From the NCBI GenBank assembly GCA_051453625.1, contig JBOZIK010000001.1, forward strand, positions 227,515,134 through 227,579,133: a stretch of 64,000 nucleotides of DNA, written 5' to 3'. Source of the stretch: Welwitschia mirabilis (lineage: Eukaryota; Gnetophyta; Gnetopsida; Welwitschiales). Shown here piece after piece: positions 13,101-26,131 of the stretch (positions are counted from its first letter, which is position 1; every line of letters starts with the position of its first letter). The notes beneath the pieces are model-generated. The model saw nothing but the letters and a program-made list of their open reading frames with translations, did no database searches and had not been told where the DNA came from. Position numbers and translations under genes: made by a program.

Positions 13101-16100
13101 CATAATTCAAAATGTTCTTGAAATATGGATAGTAAATAATAATAATAATTAAAAAAGCTACTCTATATGAAGACTTCTAGTTATCACTTTGCAGTATAGG
13201 GTTTGAAGCGAACATAATTTAAGAAATTTTGAAAGAAAAAATAATGATAAAATGGATATTTGATCTACCATCCTTTGAAAATGGAGAAATGTAATAATAT
13301 TCTAGCTAGAAATTTGAGCCTTTAGTATATTTAGATATATTTTTCTTTTACTAACACACAAATATAAATAAAACAATAAGAATAATAAGAAATTCTAGCA
13401 TTTAGCATAGATCCAAAGGAAATAAAAGCCACAAAAAAATTATAACTTTCAACATAGATGCAAAAGAATAATAGAAATAATAGGGAATTCTAGCTCCTTC
13501 AGTTTTAGAGCTAAAAATATAGTATCATTAATTTAACTACCTTTGCTTGGAACTCTAGTTTTTATACTATCGAGTTGATGCATTGACCTTTTTAGTCTCA
13601 TAGATTCATAATGTTTTCTCTTATCATGAAGACGTTGTAATCTTTATTGTCTTTTATAGCCCTTTAATTAAAAAGAGGTTTTCATTTTCTCATTAAAAGA
13701 TAATTATACTAATACATCTAAAATTCCAAATTATTATAAAAATTATCTTCATAGTTAATAAGAATAAAATCATAATTTAAAAAAAAAAACTAAACTTTAG
13801 ATGTCTAAATATGGTTTTTACGTTAATGAAGTATTTATTAACCTATTGTTGGTTTATTACCATTATTATTGCTATGCTATTATGTTGTATGAATAACAAC
13901 TATTTTTTTATTATTTTTTCTTTACAAATTTCTCAATAATCTTATATTTCCTTTTGATTTCAACTTTATAGATTAACTCAATTCATATTTTTACTAACAA
14001 AGATATTAATTGTCTTATGAGGTAAGTTCAAGGAAGTACATCTCAAGGATGAAATATTTGTTATTGAATTTAACAATAGATATAATAGCTTATCAATTCT
14101 ATATTTAAAATTAGATTTTAAACACTTATGGAGGATTAAATTCAATAATTATGGTCTTATGACTAATGGATACAATACCTTACCATTTAGCTATTGCAAA
14201 ATTTCTTTTTATTTTGAGACTTGAATTTATGTTTTTTGGGTATATTAATTATTATTATTATAACAACTATTATTTTAAAATTTCTTCTTACACATGATCT
14301 TAAACTTTATGTCATCTAGTATACCTAATACATAATGGAGCACTATTTTTTGATTATAAATATCACTATTACTAGAATTACTTTATAAATCTTTTCTAAT
14401 GTAAATTAGATAAAGGGTTCTAATTCTTAAAAAATAAAAATCATAACATATTATTACCATAGATGTTCAATTTTGTGAAAAAGTAATAAGGAATATATAA
14501 TTAGGTATTCAATAAAAGGATCATTAGTAATGAAGTTGTTATAGAACTTTAATGTCTTCATCTCCTATTTTATGTCATGAACTTAAAAGTTTTAAAATTC
14601 ATCATCATTAATTATATCATAAAGTAAATTCAAAATCCTAACTTAAATGACTAAAGTAATAATTCTTATATAACCATTCATGTTGTTTAAAATTACTATT
14701 ATTATAAATTTATAGACATTTAATATGCATTAACAAAAAAATAGAAGATTAATAATTTAAAAAATCCTTTATCTAATGATGTAATAAAACTGTAATCTTT
14801 TATAAAAGTAAAGAAAAGAAGCACTGCATAAGTATTATCATGTAAATTAGACTTAAGATTATTAAATTAAGTAAGAGTACTATGAATTAGTTTAGAATTT
14901 TTCATAAGATTAAATAAAGGAGAGATAAGCTCTAATAATTCCAATTATTTATCTCATCCATTAAAGAATTTTTTACTTTCATTAAGCAAAAAAGTAGGGT
15001 GAGGAAAATAGACAGAGATTTTGACCATTTCTTAGAGTTTTAAACTGTTGTTCCTTAGTATACATAAGAAAATATACTTAGTTTGTAACAAACTAAACAT
15101 TTTATAGTTGTTATGAATTAGTAATAATAACTAATTTAAACTATTAATTTATTAATGTCTTAAAGATAAGTAATCATTAAAATTTGTTATTATGTATATG
15201 ATATGGACATGANNNNNNNNNNGCTTATTTAATTCATCTAAGAAATTATTAATTAATCATTTATAAGCATGCAAAAAATTTATGTGTGAGTAAGAAACTC
15301 TCTAGGAGGATTTAGACCCTATTTAAATTTTATTCAAATTTACTTTTCTACATATTTCCTTCATGGTTTAAAATAAACAAATATACTTCTTGAAATTTGT
15401 TTTACATCTTCTTTCTTTATCTCCTCTTTCATCTTCAAAATGAAATATAGTTTCTCAAATTATTGAACATCTTTTTTGAAGTAGTTGATAATTACAATGA
15501 AGTTTTTTCAAGAGTTGAATATGGGGCAATTGATTATGTCTATGGAATAAGCCTTCTATTTATGTTATTCAATATCCCTATAGATTGTGTGTTCAAGATA
15601 CGGAAATGAAGTAGAGAAGTAAGTGTCTTCATGAAAATAAGTGCTATTAAAAATTCAACACATTAAGTTACATTTATAAGTTTTAAATCCATATTTAGAA
15701 TAATTTACATATAACTTATTAATATAATTTATTTATTTTTAAAGCTATTATATTAATTTTTAATACAGTATGATAATTTTGTATTATTTTATAATTCTTA
15801 ACTATAATTAAATAATAAATTTTTCTTAAATATGAGTAATTATCATTTACATTATTAAGGTTGATCATGTAATACTTGATCCTTTCATAATGTTTAAATC
15901 ATATTTTATTTTTAAACAGTCATACCCATAATTAACCACTTAACAAATGGCTTAGTACTTTAATAAATCTTATTATTTCATTTCATGGTACCAAAGCTTT
16001 ATCTTCTAAGTATACAAGTAAAAGTAAGTTAAAATAAATAGCTATTAATTAATAATAAAAAATCAATAATACAGACTCTTTTACTGTAATAATTTGTCTA

Positions 16101-16690
16101 TTCGCTTGACATAAATGATTACATGAAAAGTTAGAAGGTATTGAATTAGTTTCTTTTTAAAAATTTTAAATAAGGAATTTTGTCATCACAAATATAAGTA
16201 TACCTTGAAAAGAAACTTAGAGTGATGAATTATTAAACATTTAATTGGATATTACACAAGACAAATTCTTTAAGAAATAAAATAAATGCAAAAGGACATA
16301 GTATTAAACTATACTACTATATAGAGTTTAGTAAACATCACTTTGAAGTTATTAAGAAAATATGTTAATTTGAAGAAATAAAAATGAGAATAAAGAGTGG
16401 AAAACAGAAAACTTTAATTCCAACATTTATTTATATGTTCTTATTAAGATATTTAAGAAGTTTCATTAAAGGGAAAAATATGAAAATCATGTACATTCCA
16501 TTAACACATTAAAGACATTTATGAACATGTTTTTAAAGAAGGTCAATACTCATATTTTCATAAAGAATAATCCTAGAACTCTAATTGTTTTTATTTTTTA
16601 TTTTAATACCATGTAAAATACTTCATTAATTTTCAAAAGATATGATTAAAGTAAAAATGATAAAGTACCATATGTATTATATGTAAGTTT
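13101..16690. other. AT-rich anonymous DNA
   Basis: No ORF of useful size and no motif recognised. A run of 10 N lies at 15213-15222. Confidence 0.45.
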
Positions 16691-17153
16691 GAAAGTATAA
16701 ATATTTAGAAGGATAAACATATATGAAATTAAAATTAAATTTCATTATGAATATTATTATAAAGTTAACATAATTAATGTAAAATAATTATTAACTCTAT
16801 TAATGAAACATGAAATAACATGTTTCATTTCATATGCAAAAGATGAAACCTTTTCTATTATCTAAACATGACATAAGGATGAAGCTCATTTATCTAAGAA
16901 TAGAAGAGAATAAGTTTTATTTCAATCCATGGAATAAGAGGAAGTGTGATTAAATAGTAAGTGTTACATAAGCCTAAGTCAAAATAATTAGGGAAGTAGT
17001 TTTTTACTTCTTTTATAATATCAATCAATTCTTAGTCATTTAATTATTTAATATTAAAAATTTTATATATTATACAATTATATTTTTACTCTTACATTTT
17101 AGTTCAAATTCTTAACATATATTCGAGACTCTTTTCTTAACTAAATTGTAGAA

Positions 17154-17170
17154 TGGTATCAAAGTTGAAG
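17154..17170 (+). other. Primer binding site, tRNA-iMet type
   Basis: TGGTATCAAAGTT directly 3' of the left LTR; one base differs from the common plant copia site TGGTATCAGAGC in its first eleven positions. This is what fixes the element's type and strand. Confidence 0.6.
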
Positions 17171-17304
17171 GTTGAATTTTTACAGTAATGAAAATAGATC
17201 TAATAAATATCTAGGGATGAAAGTTAATTAGTTCATCTCAAAGTAAAAACAATAGTTATATTTATTTTTTAACTTTTTTTAAAAAAGAAAGTTTATCATC
17301 ATGT

Positions 17305-17370
17305 ATTAGCATAGTGATTAAGTTATTATCTTGTTAAGTAAGAGGCTTGAATTCAAAAAAAGGAAGAAGA
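17305..17370 (+). repeat. tRNA-like (SINE-head-like) sequence inside the copia element
   Basis: TAGCATAGTGATTAAG resembles a Pol III A box, and GAGGCTTGAATTCAAA about 30 bp later resembles a B box (GGTTCGAATCC). Spacing is tRNA-like. No tail or target duplication found, so this is tentative. Confidence 0.35.
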
Positions 17371-19096
17371 AGTTTGTTAACAAATCACCATGTAGTGATG
17401 AAAAAAGAAATTGTGACTATTAACAAAATGAAACAAATGTTGTTGTTCCATTAACTAATATTGGTAATCAAATAGAAGTGATGATAGAAGTTATAATTCA
17501 AATTAACATCATAATGATTCATCTAAATCTTACAAGTATAACAAGAAAGAAATTAAAGTTTATTTTCATTCACTAAAAAGGCATTAAAGTTGTAAAACTT
17601 GAAACAATCATGTTTTAAGAGCAACTAATTCTTACAACCTTTATGGTTTGTCTCATAAAAATAAAAATATATCCTTAATAAAGATTAATGACCTACAATT
17701 TCAATTAAAAAAAGTAAAGAGATAGATCATGAACATCAAAACTTATATCAATAAGATCAAGAAAAAAATTTCTACCTATAAAGTACCAAAGTTTCTTGAA
17801 GCATTAAAAGATAAAAATTAACTCTATTATTAGCTAAAGAACTATAATATTATGTTGTAAAATTCAAAATAACCAATTTAATATTGACAAAAAATAAGAA
17901 TTACACATGTTAGAGATGTTTCACAAACATCTATTGAAGTACTTAGTGATAAATTTATGAAATTAAAAATTCAATAGCAAAGATGATGCCATGGTATTCA
18001 TAATCAATGATGATAAGCTTCATCAGATACTAAATAATATCATTCAAAAGAAAAAATGGCATAATAAGCCATGGTTTCCATCTTAATAAAATAACAAAAC
18101 CAAATTTTCTTCTTCACACTTCCTAATTTACTATTAGAATATAGTAATGATGATGTCATTTTATTGTATTTTCTTTAATAAATGATATGGACCTATATTT
18201 AAGATTTACAATATCTAAATCTATAATTGCATACTTTATTAAATTTAGAAATAAAATGAACTTTTCAAATTAAATAAAGATAAAATTCATTAAAACTTGA
18301 AAACCATTTTTAGTTTATATGATAAAATCTCTAAATGATTTCTAAAGAGGTCAGGGAAATCACTTAATTCTATCTTTTCCTTTGAAAAGATGAATTTATA
18401 TAGATATGAAGTATTATGATCATGCATTCTTCCATTTCCCTTACATCCTTTAAGTAATTTTAAATTATAGTAAGTGCATTCTAAATATTTTACAATTCTT
18501 TCCTTAGAACTCATTATTGTCTCTAATTTGTATCTTTCCTTTCATACACTAATTTACTAATCTAGAAGAAGTTTCAATAATAATGAATTAAAAGAATGAA
18601 AATGAAAGTATTTTAAGTCTATTAAATTTCATATCAATCCATTCTAAAAACAAACTATAAAGGATAATCTCATATGAGTATCACTTAGAGGGATACTAGG
18701 TATTAATAGAGTATTCATTACAAAAATGAAGATAAAGAAGTTTGATGAAAGTAAAGGACTAAAATATTTGTGTGAAAATTGAATATTAAATACAAAAGGT
18801 GTAAATATGTTAATTATCATTTATCATGAAGACCCAATGATAGGAGGACAATAAGAAATTATTTAATGGATTCTACTTAAAGTGTAGGCACTTAACCATT
18901 TTTTATGATTTAATAACATATTAAAAGAATTTAATGGCCTTAACTTAACATGACATCAACCTTGATAAAATAGTAAAAAATAGGAACTGAAAAAAAGAAA
19001 ACAAAACAAAACAAAAGAGAGGAGAACTCTAGCTTAAAATTAATAAACAAATAAAAAAAGCCCATTTCTAGGTTACTTATCTTGAAATGAAGAAAA

Positions 19097-19294
19097 GACA
19101 AGTCTCTTAAGAAAGGGATACAAAATCTAAGGCACTTAATAAATCATGGAGAATAATTGATGGATAAGTCTCTTAAGAAATGGATACAAAATCTAAGGCA
19201 CTTAATAAATCATGAAGAATAATTGATGGATAAGTCTCTTAAGAAAGGGATACAAAATCTAAGGCACTTAATAAATCATGAAGAATAATTGATG
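19097..19294. repeat. 66-bp unit repeated three times
   Basis: Units start at 19097, 19163 and 19229, each 66 bp, beginning GA(T/C)AAGTCTCTTAAGAAA and ending AATAATTGATG. They differ at only a few positions. 66 is a multiple of three; one plus-strand frame reads DKSLKKWIQNLRHLINHEE then a stop. The near-identity means the expansion is much younger than the surrounding decayed copia-like element. Confidence 0.9.
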
Positions 19295-20490
19295 GGATTC
19301 ATATCCAAATTTAATAATTACAATGAACCCAAGTCTTCCTTAAGCCATGCAACCAAAGAAAAACTAAAGAAGCTTAGGGCGAATCCTAAAGAAGATGGTG
19401 ATTCCATAAAACCCCAAAAAAAACACAAGTAATATAAGCAAAATAAGAGCATTTGAAAACATGATAAATTAGTTGTTAAAGTGAGAAACTTAATTTTATT
19501 ATTGTATTAAACAAAAGTTTTATCTTTATTTGTGTCCGACATGTCAACCTTATAAAATGTAATTTTACCAAAGTGATAAAAGAAGAAGTTGTGCAAAAGT
19601 ATTTGTATTTATATTACTATAACTTAACCTGAGAATTAAAAATGTTCTAGTATGAAATAGATACTTTAATAATTAATAAGTCATATTCCAAAGAAAGAAA
19701 CAATACTAATTACTAAAAATCATCTGCTGGTTTGGATGAAATAAATTCAAGGTAGGACATTAAAGTAATATGAAGCCAAAAAAATGACTAGCCACCACCA
19801 AAACAATACCTTAAGATGAAGTAAGATGTTTAAAAGCTCAAATTAATGAAGTTCTTTTAAGCATTACTATCCTATTTATTTTTAAGAAGAAACTAATGAG
19901 GACTAAGTAGTTCTTAAGTGGTTGTGAAGACTAAGAAACCTAAAATGAACAAGAAGAAATATGAGAAGCAAATAAAAGGACATAAATTAGAAGAAGCAGA
20001 AGATATAGATCCAAATGAATCCAAAATGAAGATCTAAGTCTAAAGTGTAAAACTAATTAAAATTATATTAGTAAGTTAACGTAATTAGTGTAAAATGATT
20101 GTTAATGTGGTTAATAAAACATGAATCAACATGTTTCATTTCATATCCAAAAGACATGACTTTTTCTATTGGTAAAATATGATACAAAGACAAATGTCAT
20201 CTATTTAAGAGTACAAGAGAATAAACATAATCTTAATCCATTACATAAGGAGAAGTACAATGAAACACTAAGAATTACAAAAGCCTAAGTTAAAAAGAAT
20301 TAGGTACATAATTTATTCATCAACCATCTTCTTAAAATATGAGTCATGAAGACTTCTTTTGTAACATTAGTTCATTATTAATCATTTAATTATTTATTAT
20401 TCAAATACTTTATATATTATACAAATTTTGTTTTCCCCCACAAAATTTGAGTTTTAATTTTACTTCTCATTATTTGCTATCATGAATCAA

Positions 20491-22083
20491 CCTTAATCTT
20501 CAATTAAATACTTAAAACCACTTTTACATTATAATCTAGATTTCAAACTTAGTAATAGAGCATTCTACACTAACTAAATTCTAATCCCATGAGCATTATG
20601 AATAGCAAGAATATGTTGAAACTATCATTAAATATTTCAAAAGTTTCATTGATTACCAAAAAGTTTGGTTTAAAAGTTTATCTTATATACTAATACTAGT
20701 TACATAAGCTAATTTAGTAACTATTATAAATACTAGTGCGTTAAGGTTTTACCATTAATGCTTCAATAACTAAACCCTTGGTACTTTCATTTAAAAGAGG
20801 TAATTAGGAATCACTATGATGTTTTGGTTTTACTTGCATAGGAAATGGTTAACTTGGATGGAAGTACTTTAACATTTATGGCCTCAACTAGGCTTTAAAA
20901 CTCTGTAACCACTCATAGAGGAATTGTATAAATTCTTTGAACTAGATAATAATTTGTAAGAATTAAAATTATATATATTTTTCATAAATGAAATACCTAC
21001 TTTTTCTTATAGGTAAAGAAGTCTATGCTATTATTAATAAAAAAATCAAGATCCATTAAAATATAAATAAAACATGAAATATTTGAGTAGCTTCTATTTT
21101 TTAGAATTAGAGAATTACAAATATTTGGAAATGTTTCACATTTTAAAAGACTATTCATATAATTTTATTAATATTTTATTTATTATGATATATCCATTTG
21201 AACTTGTTTATAATATCTAGCATTTTCTTCTGTAAAATGTTCTTTTTGTGATATTGAGAACTCTTTTGAGTTTTTTTCTTTACTTGTACAATTAATCAAA
21301 ATGCATGGAAATGGGCTTCAACCTTTTATGGTAATTTTCAAAAAATTATTGTACATATTATTTTTGGAAATACTCCCAAGATTTCTATATTTCTTTTCCT
21401 TAGCTAGATCTATCTTTAATCTTTATTCCTACATAACATTTAAAAGCTTCATTACATAGTTACTTTTTAGTAAGTTTCTATGGTAGATAACTATGAGATT
21501 TTATAAAATGCATTTTTCTATTTCAAGTTTAAGTTAAAAAACTCCACATAAATGGTATTTAATTGATAAATTTCTTGAAAAAGTGACTTAATCATTTTTC
21601 TATTATTATTTTATTTCATGTTCTAATTTTTTAATCTTTGCATTTTATTGCTCTTAGATGATTTTCCTATGTACTAGTAGATTTATTTATTTGTAATCCA
21701 CCTATCTGTACTAATAAATTTTCTTTTAATAATATATTTTTTAGGATCAAAAGTCTTAAAAATGAAGCTTATTTATCAAAAATTAAATTACTTTCATTTT
21801 CATAATTAATGCTAGGTATGGACATGTAAAAATCTTATGATCTTTGTAAATAAAAAATAACTCTAGATAAAGGAGAAGAAATTTACTAGTTATAATGTCA
21901 AATCATCATGATCATATGTTTAACAAACTAATAAATTAAAATTATTTAATATCATTTCCATAATAAATTACCACTAAAATGTCTACTGAGCTTTATAAAA
22001 ATAGTTTACAAAGACCATCTAACTTCTCATTCTGTAGCTATTAAAATTCACAATATTTGAAAAACTTTGTAACCTATAACTCA
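20491..22083. other. AT-rich anonymous DNA
   Basis: Nothing recognisable on either strand. Confidence 0.45.
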
Positions 22084-22101
22084 AAATTTCTATTCTTACT
22101 T

Positions 22102-22883
22102 CTTTTTTTTTTTTCTTTTTTTATTTTTTTTTTTTTGTGTGTTTGTTTTTTTATGTGTGTGTNNNNNNNNNNNNNNNNNNNNNNNNNNNNNNNNNNNNNN
22201 NNNNNNNNNNNNNNNNNNNNNNNNNNNNNNNNNNNNNNNNNNNNNNNNNNNNNNNNNNNNNNNNNNNNNNNNNNNNNNNNNNNNNNNNNNNNNNNNNNNN
22301 NNNNNNNNNNNNNNNNNNNNNNNNNNNNNNNNNNNNNNNNNNNNNNNNNNNNNNNNNNNNNNNNNNNNNNNNNNNNNNNNNNNNNNNNNNNNNNNNNNNN
22401 NNNNNNNNNNNNNNNNNNNNNNNNNNNNNNNNNNNNNNNNNNNNNNNNNNNNNNNNNNNNNNNNNNNNNNNNNNNNNNNNNNNNNNNNNNNNNNNNNNNN
22501 NNNNNNNNNNNNNNNNNNNNNNNNNNNNNNNNNNNNNNNNNNNNNNNNNNNNNNNNNNNNNNNNNNNNNNNNNNNNNNNNNNNNNNNNNNNNNNNNNNNN
22601 NNNNNNNNNNNNNNNNNNNNNNNNNNNNNNNNNNNNNNNNNNNNNNNNNNNNNNNNNNNNNNNNNNNNNNNNNNNNNNNNNNNNNNNNNNNNNNNNNNNN
22701 NNNNNNNNNNNNNNNNNNNNNNNNNNNNNNNNNNNNNNNNNNNNNNNNNNNNNNNNNNNNNNNNNNNNNNNNNNNNNNNNNNNNNNNNNNNNNNNNNNNN
22801 NNNNNNNNNNNNNNNNNNNNNNNNNNNNNNNNNNNNNNNNNNNNNNNNNNNNNNNNNNNNNNNNNNNNNNNNNNNNNNNNNNN

Positions 22884-22955
<72 letters not shown>
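22102..22955. repeat. Poly(T) tract and (GT)n microsatellite containing a 721-base gap
   Basis: A T-rich run at about 22102-22136 leads into GTGT ending at 22162. N fills 22163-22883, and pure GT resumes from 22884 to about 22953 (roughly 35 dinucleotides). The gap therefore sits inside the microsatellite. Protein translations across it are meaningless. Confidence 0.9.
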
Positions 22956-22956
<1 letters not shown>

Positions 22957-22999
22957 TGTACACATATCATTAAAGATGTTTTTATATTTCAATCAAAAA

Positions 23000-25900
23000 A
23001 ATAAAAAAGATTTTATAAAGCTATTCAATATGGATTCCAACATAGAAAAGAGCTTTAAAAAAAGAGCTTAGAAGAAAAGGCAAGGAACTCATACAAAATT
23101 TACAGGTTAATATTATAAATAATAGAATGTTTAAAAGATAAAGGGAAAGAACTAAAGAATTTATTATTAAACACACATTTATTTTAAATCTTTCATAGTT
23201 GAAATAAGATCTTGTATCATAAAAATGATAATTTCCATCCTTTCAAGGAATTACTAGGTTCACTAATTCCAATAAGAGTAGAGAGCTTGTAAATTTGATA
23301 CCATCCTAATAAGTGACTAGTACACGTGCAAGTAGAAAAATCTATCCAAAAAGATCAAAAGATGTTCTCGAGTGATTCTTCATCACAACAATATAGATAG
23401 AGTGGCATAAAACCTAAAAAATGAAAAAAATCTAATACTAAGAGAAAGAACATTTTGAAGAATGGATTGAGAAAAATATTTGAATTTTAGAAGAATTAAG
23501 ACGCTACTAGTTATATAGAAATAAACTCTGCTAAGATTCCTTTGAGATTTAAATATGCCAAATTTTATTTTGATGATTAGAAATTAAAGTAGAATCATAC
23601 CATAATATTTTTATGTATGTAGCTATTATATGACTATAATTATGATCATTCTTCCAAGTCCACAAGTCACAATCACTTTCAGCAATTAAAGAAATATGAA
23701 GGAAAGTAAGTTACGAGTATGAAATGTGGTAGACAATTTTCTTATTGCTGGAGAAATAAAACCTTTACTTTGCTTAAATAATAATACCAAATGTTTTTAA
23801 TCTCTATGATTTCTTTATAAGATTAAGAAAGAATAGTGGAGTCATATTTATCTCTGAGAGTATCCTCTAGATAACTAAGTTAAAGGGATCACCAGAGGAA
23901 CATAATCTAATAAATAAGAATCTTAAATAACCTTATGAAAGATTGAGATTCTTAATTTTNNNNNNNNNNNNNNNAAGAAGAAGATACCAATTAGAGATGG
24001 ATGGCTAAGATTTCCTACCAAGAAGAAGGGAAAATTAAATGGAACTCCTAGCAAGAACCTTTTAATACACATTCCCATCACTTACTTAAACAAGTTAATA
24101 AGCTACAAGAATTTTACCTTAATAAAAAAATCATTTTTATGCCTAATCTTCAAAATCTTGGGATAAGTGCAAAAATCCTAAGCAACTCTAATAAAGTCTG
24201 TATGATTAGAATACCTATAGTGCTAAAGATAATTTCTTACAATTGTAATAATCATTTTATAAGAAGATTTAGAGGGATTAAGATAGTAGCACTAGTTCTC
24301 CTTGTCTAGGATAGTGACATTTATTACATGCCTAGAAAATTAATTGATATACATGTCATTGGCTAGTGTTATGTTGGTGCAGTTTCAAGAAAGAAGCAAG
24401 TTTTACTAAGAACATTTAAAACTACTATTAATGGGCATTGCTAAGCATTTTAGTAAGTATTTTCTATACCTTTGATCAGTGTTCATTGGGTATTACTTAT
24501 TTAGTAAAGGAAATATCATGAGGTAATGGGATTTTTTTTCCTACATTGTCATTTCATGGAATTAAAACATTTCTTAAATTAAAACAGACCTAGTGCACAT
24601 TAGAAATAATCATTGCAGTGTAAGAACCTGATATCTAAATTTAAGAAAAGAAAACAAATCAATGATATTCGACATTAATTTCATGGTGAAGGTGTTGAGA
24701 TTTTTTTTGTCAAATATCAATTTGATACTAAATTTAGCTAATAAACTCCAACACCATGGGTTTTCAAGCACTACACAAGACACTATGTAGTCAGCACTAA
24801 TCTTATTGATGCTCAAGGGGCAATGGTCTATTAAAGTGGAACAATATTGCTACCTGTTCTGATACAAATATATAGATTTATCCCTAAGTCACATGTAGTA
24901 TATGAAGAATAACAATAATAAAAAAAAGTTAGATACCATAGCTTTATAAATGTTTATCACCATCAATGTGAGTGTAGGACATAACTTAGATCTACAAGTC
25001 ATCATGTCCTTCTAAAAGGGCACTTGTTTACATATGATTTAACAGCATTGAACTATTATCAAATTCTAGAACTCATATCTCAGAAAAAATCTTATGCTTT
25101 AAGGTAACACCAATTAACTAAACTATTCACCATTTGCTAAAATAAGACACAATGAACTGAATCCTCAATTCATGAACTACATTTGTTAAATTTATAAGCT
25201 AAAGAGACATACTCAATGCTTTATGAACATTGGTCAATTATCTATTATGCTTTCAATTGAGTGATAAAACCATCATAGAGTATAATAGAATAGAAGTCAT
25301 GCATATGACAAGCAAGCAAATATAGAAATAGAAATGGAGGGAAGGGGAAATCCTAACACCATTATCAATACTGAAACCATTATTATTATTTCTGTAACTT
25401 GCATTTATAGATAAGAATTTATCGTGGAGTAAAGATTTTAATAAGTAGAATCATCTTAAGTTATAGATTGATTTGACACCACTGCTGATAACAACATTAA
25501 AAGAGTATCATCTAAAAGAATAGTAGAATTTTTCTTGTAGCTACAGTGTTTTCTAAGAGGTCATTAGGGAGTTATAGAAGAAGATCTTAATTTCAAACCC
25601 CAATGACAAACATTTTATAGGAAATCTTAATTATTCCTTAAAGTTCCTTACCATATGAAACCTATATATGATTCATATGCCTCATAGGAAATTGAAGGTA
25701 ATTAACATCATTAATATTCCCTAAACCATATAAGCTAATAAAAATTTAGCTAAAGAAAGAATAACTAATTTATTATTACATGGTTTACTTGGATATGCTT
25801 ATAAGTTGCATTGGGCTACTAATCCAAGTTTATCTATGGACAAGGATTTATAATTCCTAATTCAAATATTATTACATTATACTTATCATAGATGATAAAA

Positions 25901-26040
25901 AACAAGAGTACATTAAATTTCTATCCAAATAAAAGAGACGGATCTTATAACCTATGTAACTCTACTAATTCAAGAAGCACATATTGTCCACTGTAGGTTT
26001 TAATGTTAAAATGTGCTATGACTCCATAATAGATGCTCCT
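23000..26040. other. AT-rich anonymous DNA with a 15-base gap
   Basis: N at 23960-23974. No ORF I would defend; a 68-codon minus ORF at 24610-24816 has no recognisable feature. If the structure at 26074 is the end of a minus-strand LTR element, this stretch may be its unrecognisably eroded interior. Confidence 0.35.
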
Positions 26041-26131
26041 AGTGGAATCGCAACCTAGGCTTTGATACTCAAATGTAATGTCCACTTTTTCAATAACCAA
26101 AACTTTAGACATTACACTTTGATATCAAAAG
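26040..26131 (-). mobile_element. LTR end plus primer-site-like structure, inverted arrangement
   Basis: On the minus strand GGACATTACA is followed by TTTGAGTATCAAAGCCTAGG, which matches the LTR-end (ACATTACA or GTTACA) plus TTTGGTATCAGAGCCTAGGTT start of many plant LTR retrotransposons. On the plus strand only 43 bp away (26074-26116) a second GACATTACA is followed by CTTTGATATCAAAAG. The 43 bp therefore have 9-bp inverted ends TGTAATGTC/GACATTACA, with primer-site-like words pointing outwards on both sides. No full LTR could be delimited. Confidence 0.4.

Larger units (their letters stand above)
16700..20490 (+). mobile_element. Short decayed Ty1/copia-type LTR element with both LTRs
   Basis: Two direct repeats of about 440 bp, near 16700-17150 and 20030-20490, share the order AAGTTAAC-TAATTA-TGTAAAAT, ACATGTTTCATTTCATAT, TTTTTCTATT, AAGCCTAAGT, TCATTTAATTATTTA and TTATATATTATACAA. 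Immediately after the left repeat, 17154-17170 reads TGGTATCAAAGTTGAAGG, which matches the usual plant copia primer site for initiator tRNA-Met (TGGTATCAGAGC). Just before the right repeat, CCAAAATGAAGAT at 20021-20033 resembles the purine tract CCAAGGTGGAGAT. The interior is only about 2.9 kb and I see no integrase or RT in it, so this was probably non-autonomous or internally deleted. LTR ends are approximate. Confidence 0.65.

Noticed and set aside
18290-18514. 74-codon minus ORF inside the copia-type element
   Set aside because: No recognisable feature and opposite to the element's strand; AT-rich chance frame.
19097-19294. CRISPR-like direct repeats
   Set aside because: Contiguous 66-bp units without unique spacers in a plant genome; a simple tandem repeat.
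22057-23071. Several 270-315 codon open frames on both strands
   Set aside because: They cross 721 N and a GT microsatellite; nearly all residues are unknown or CV/TH repeats.
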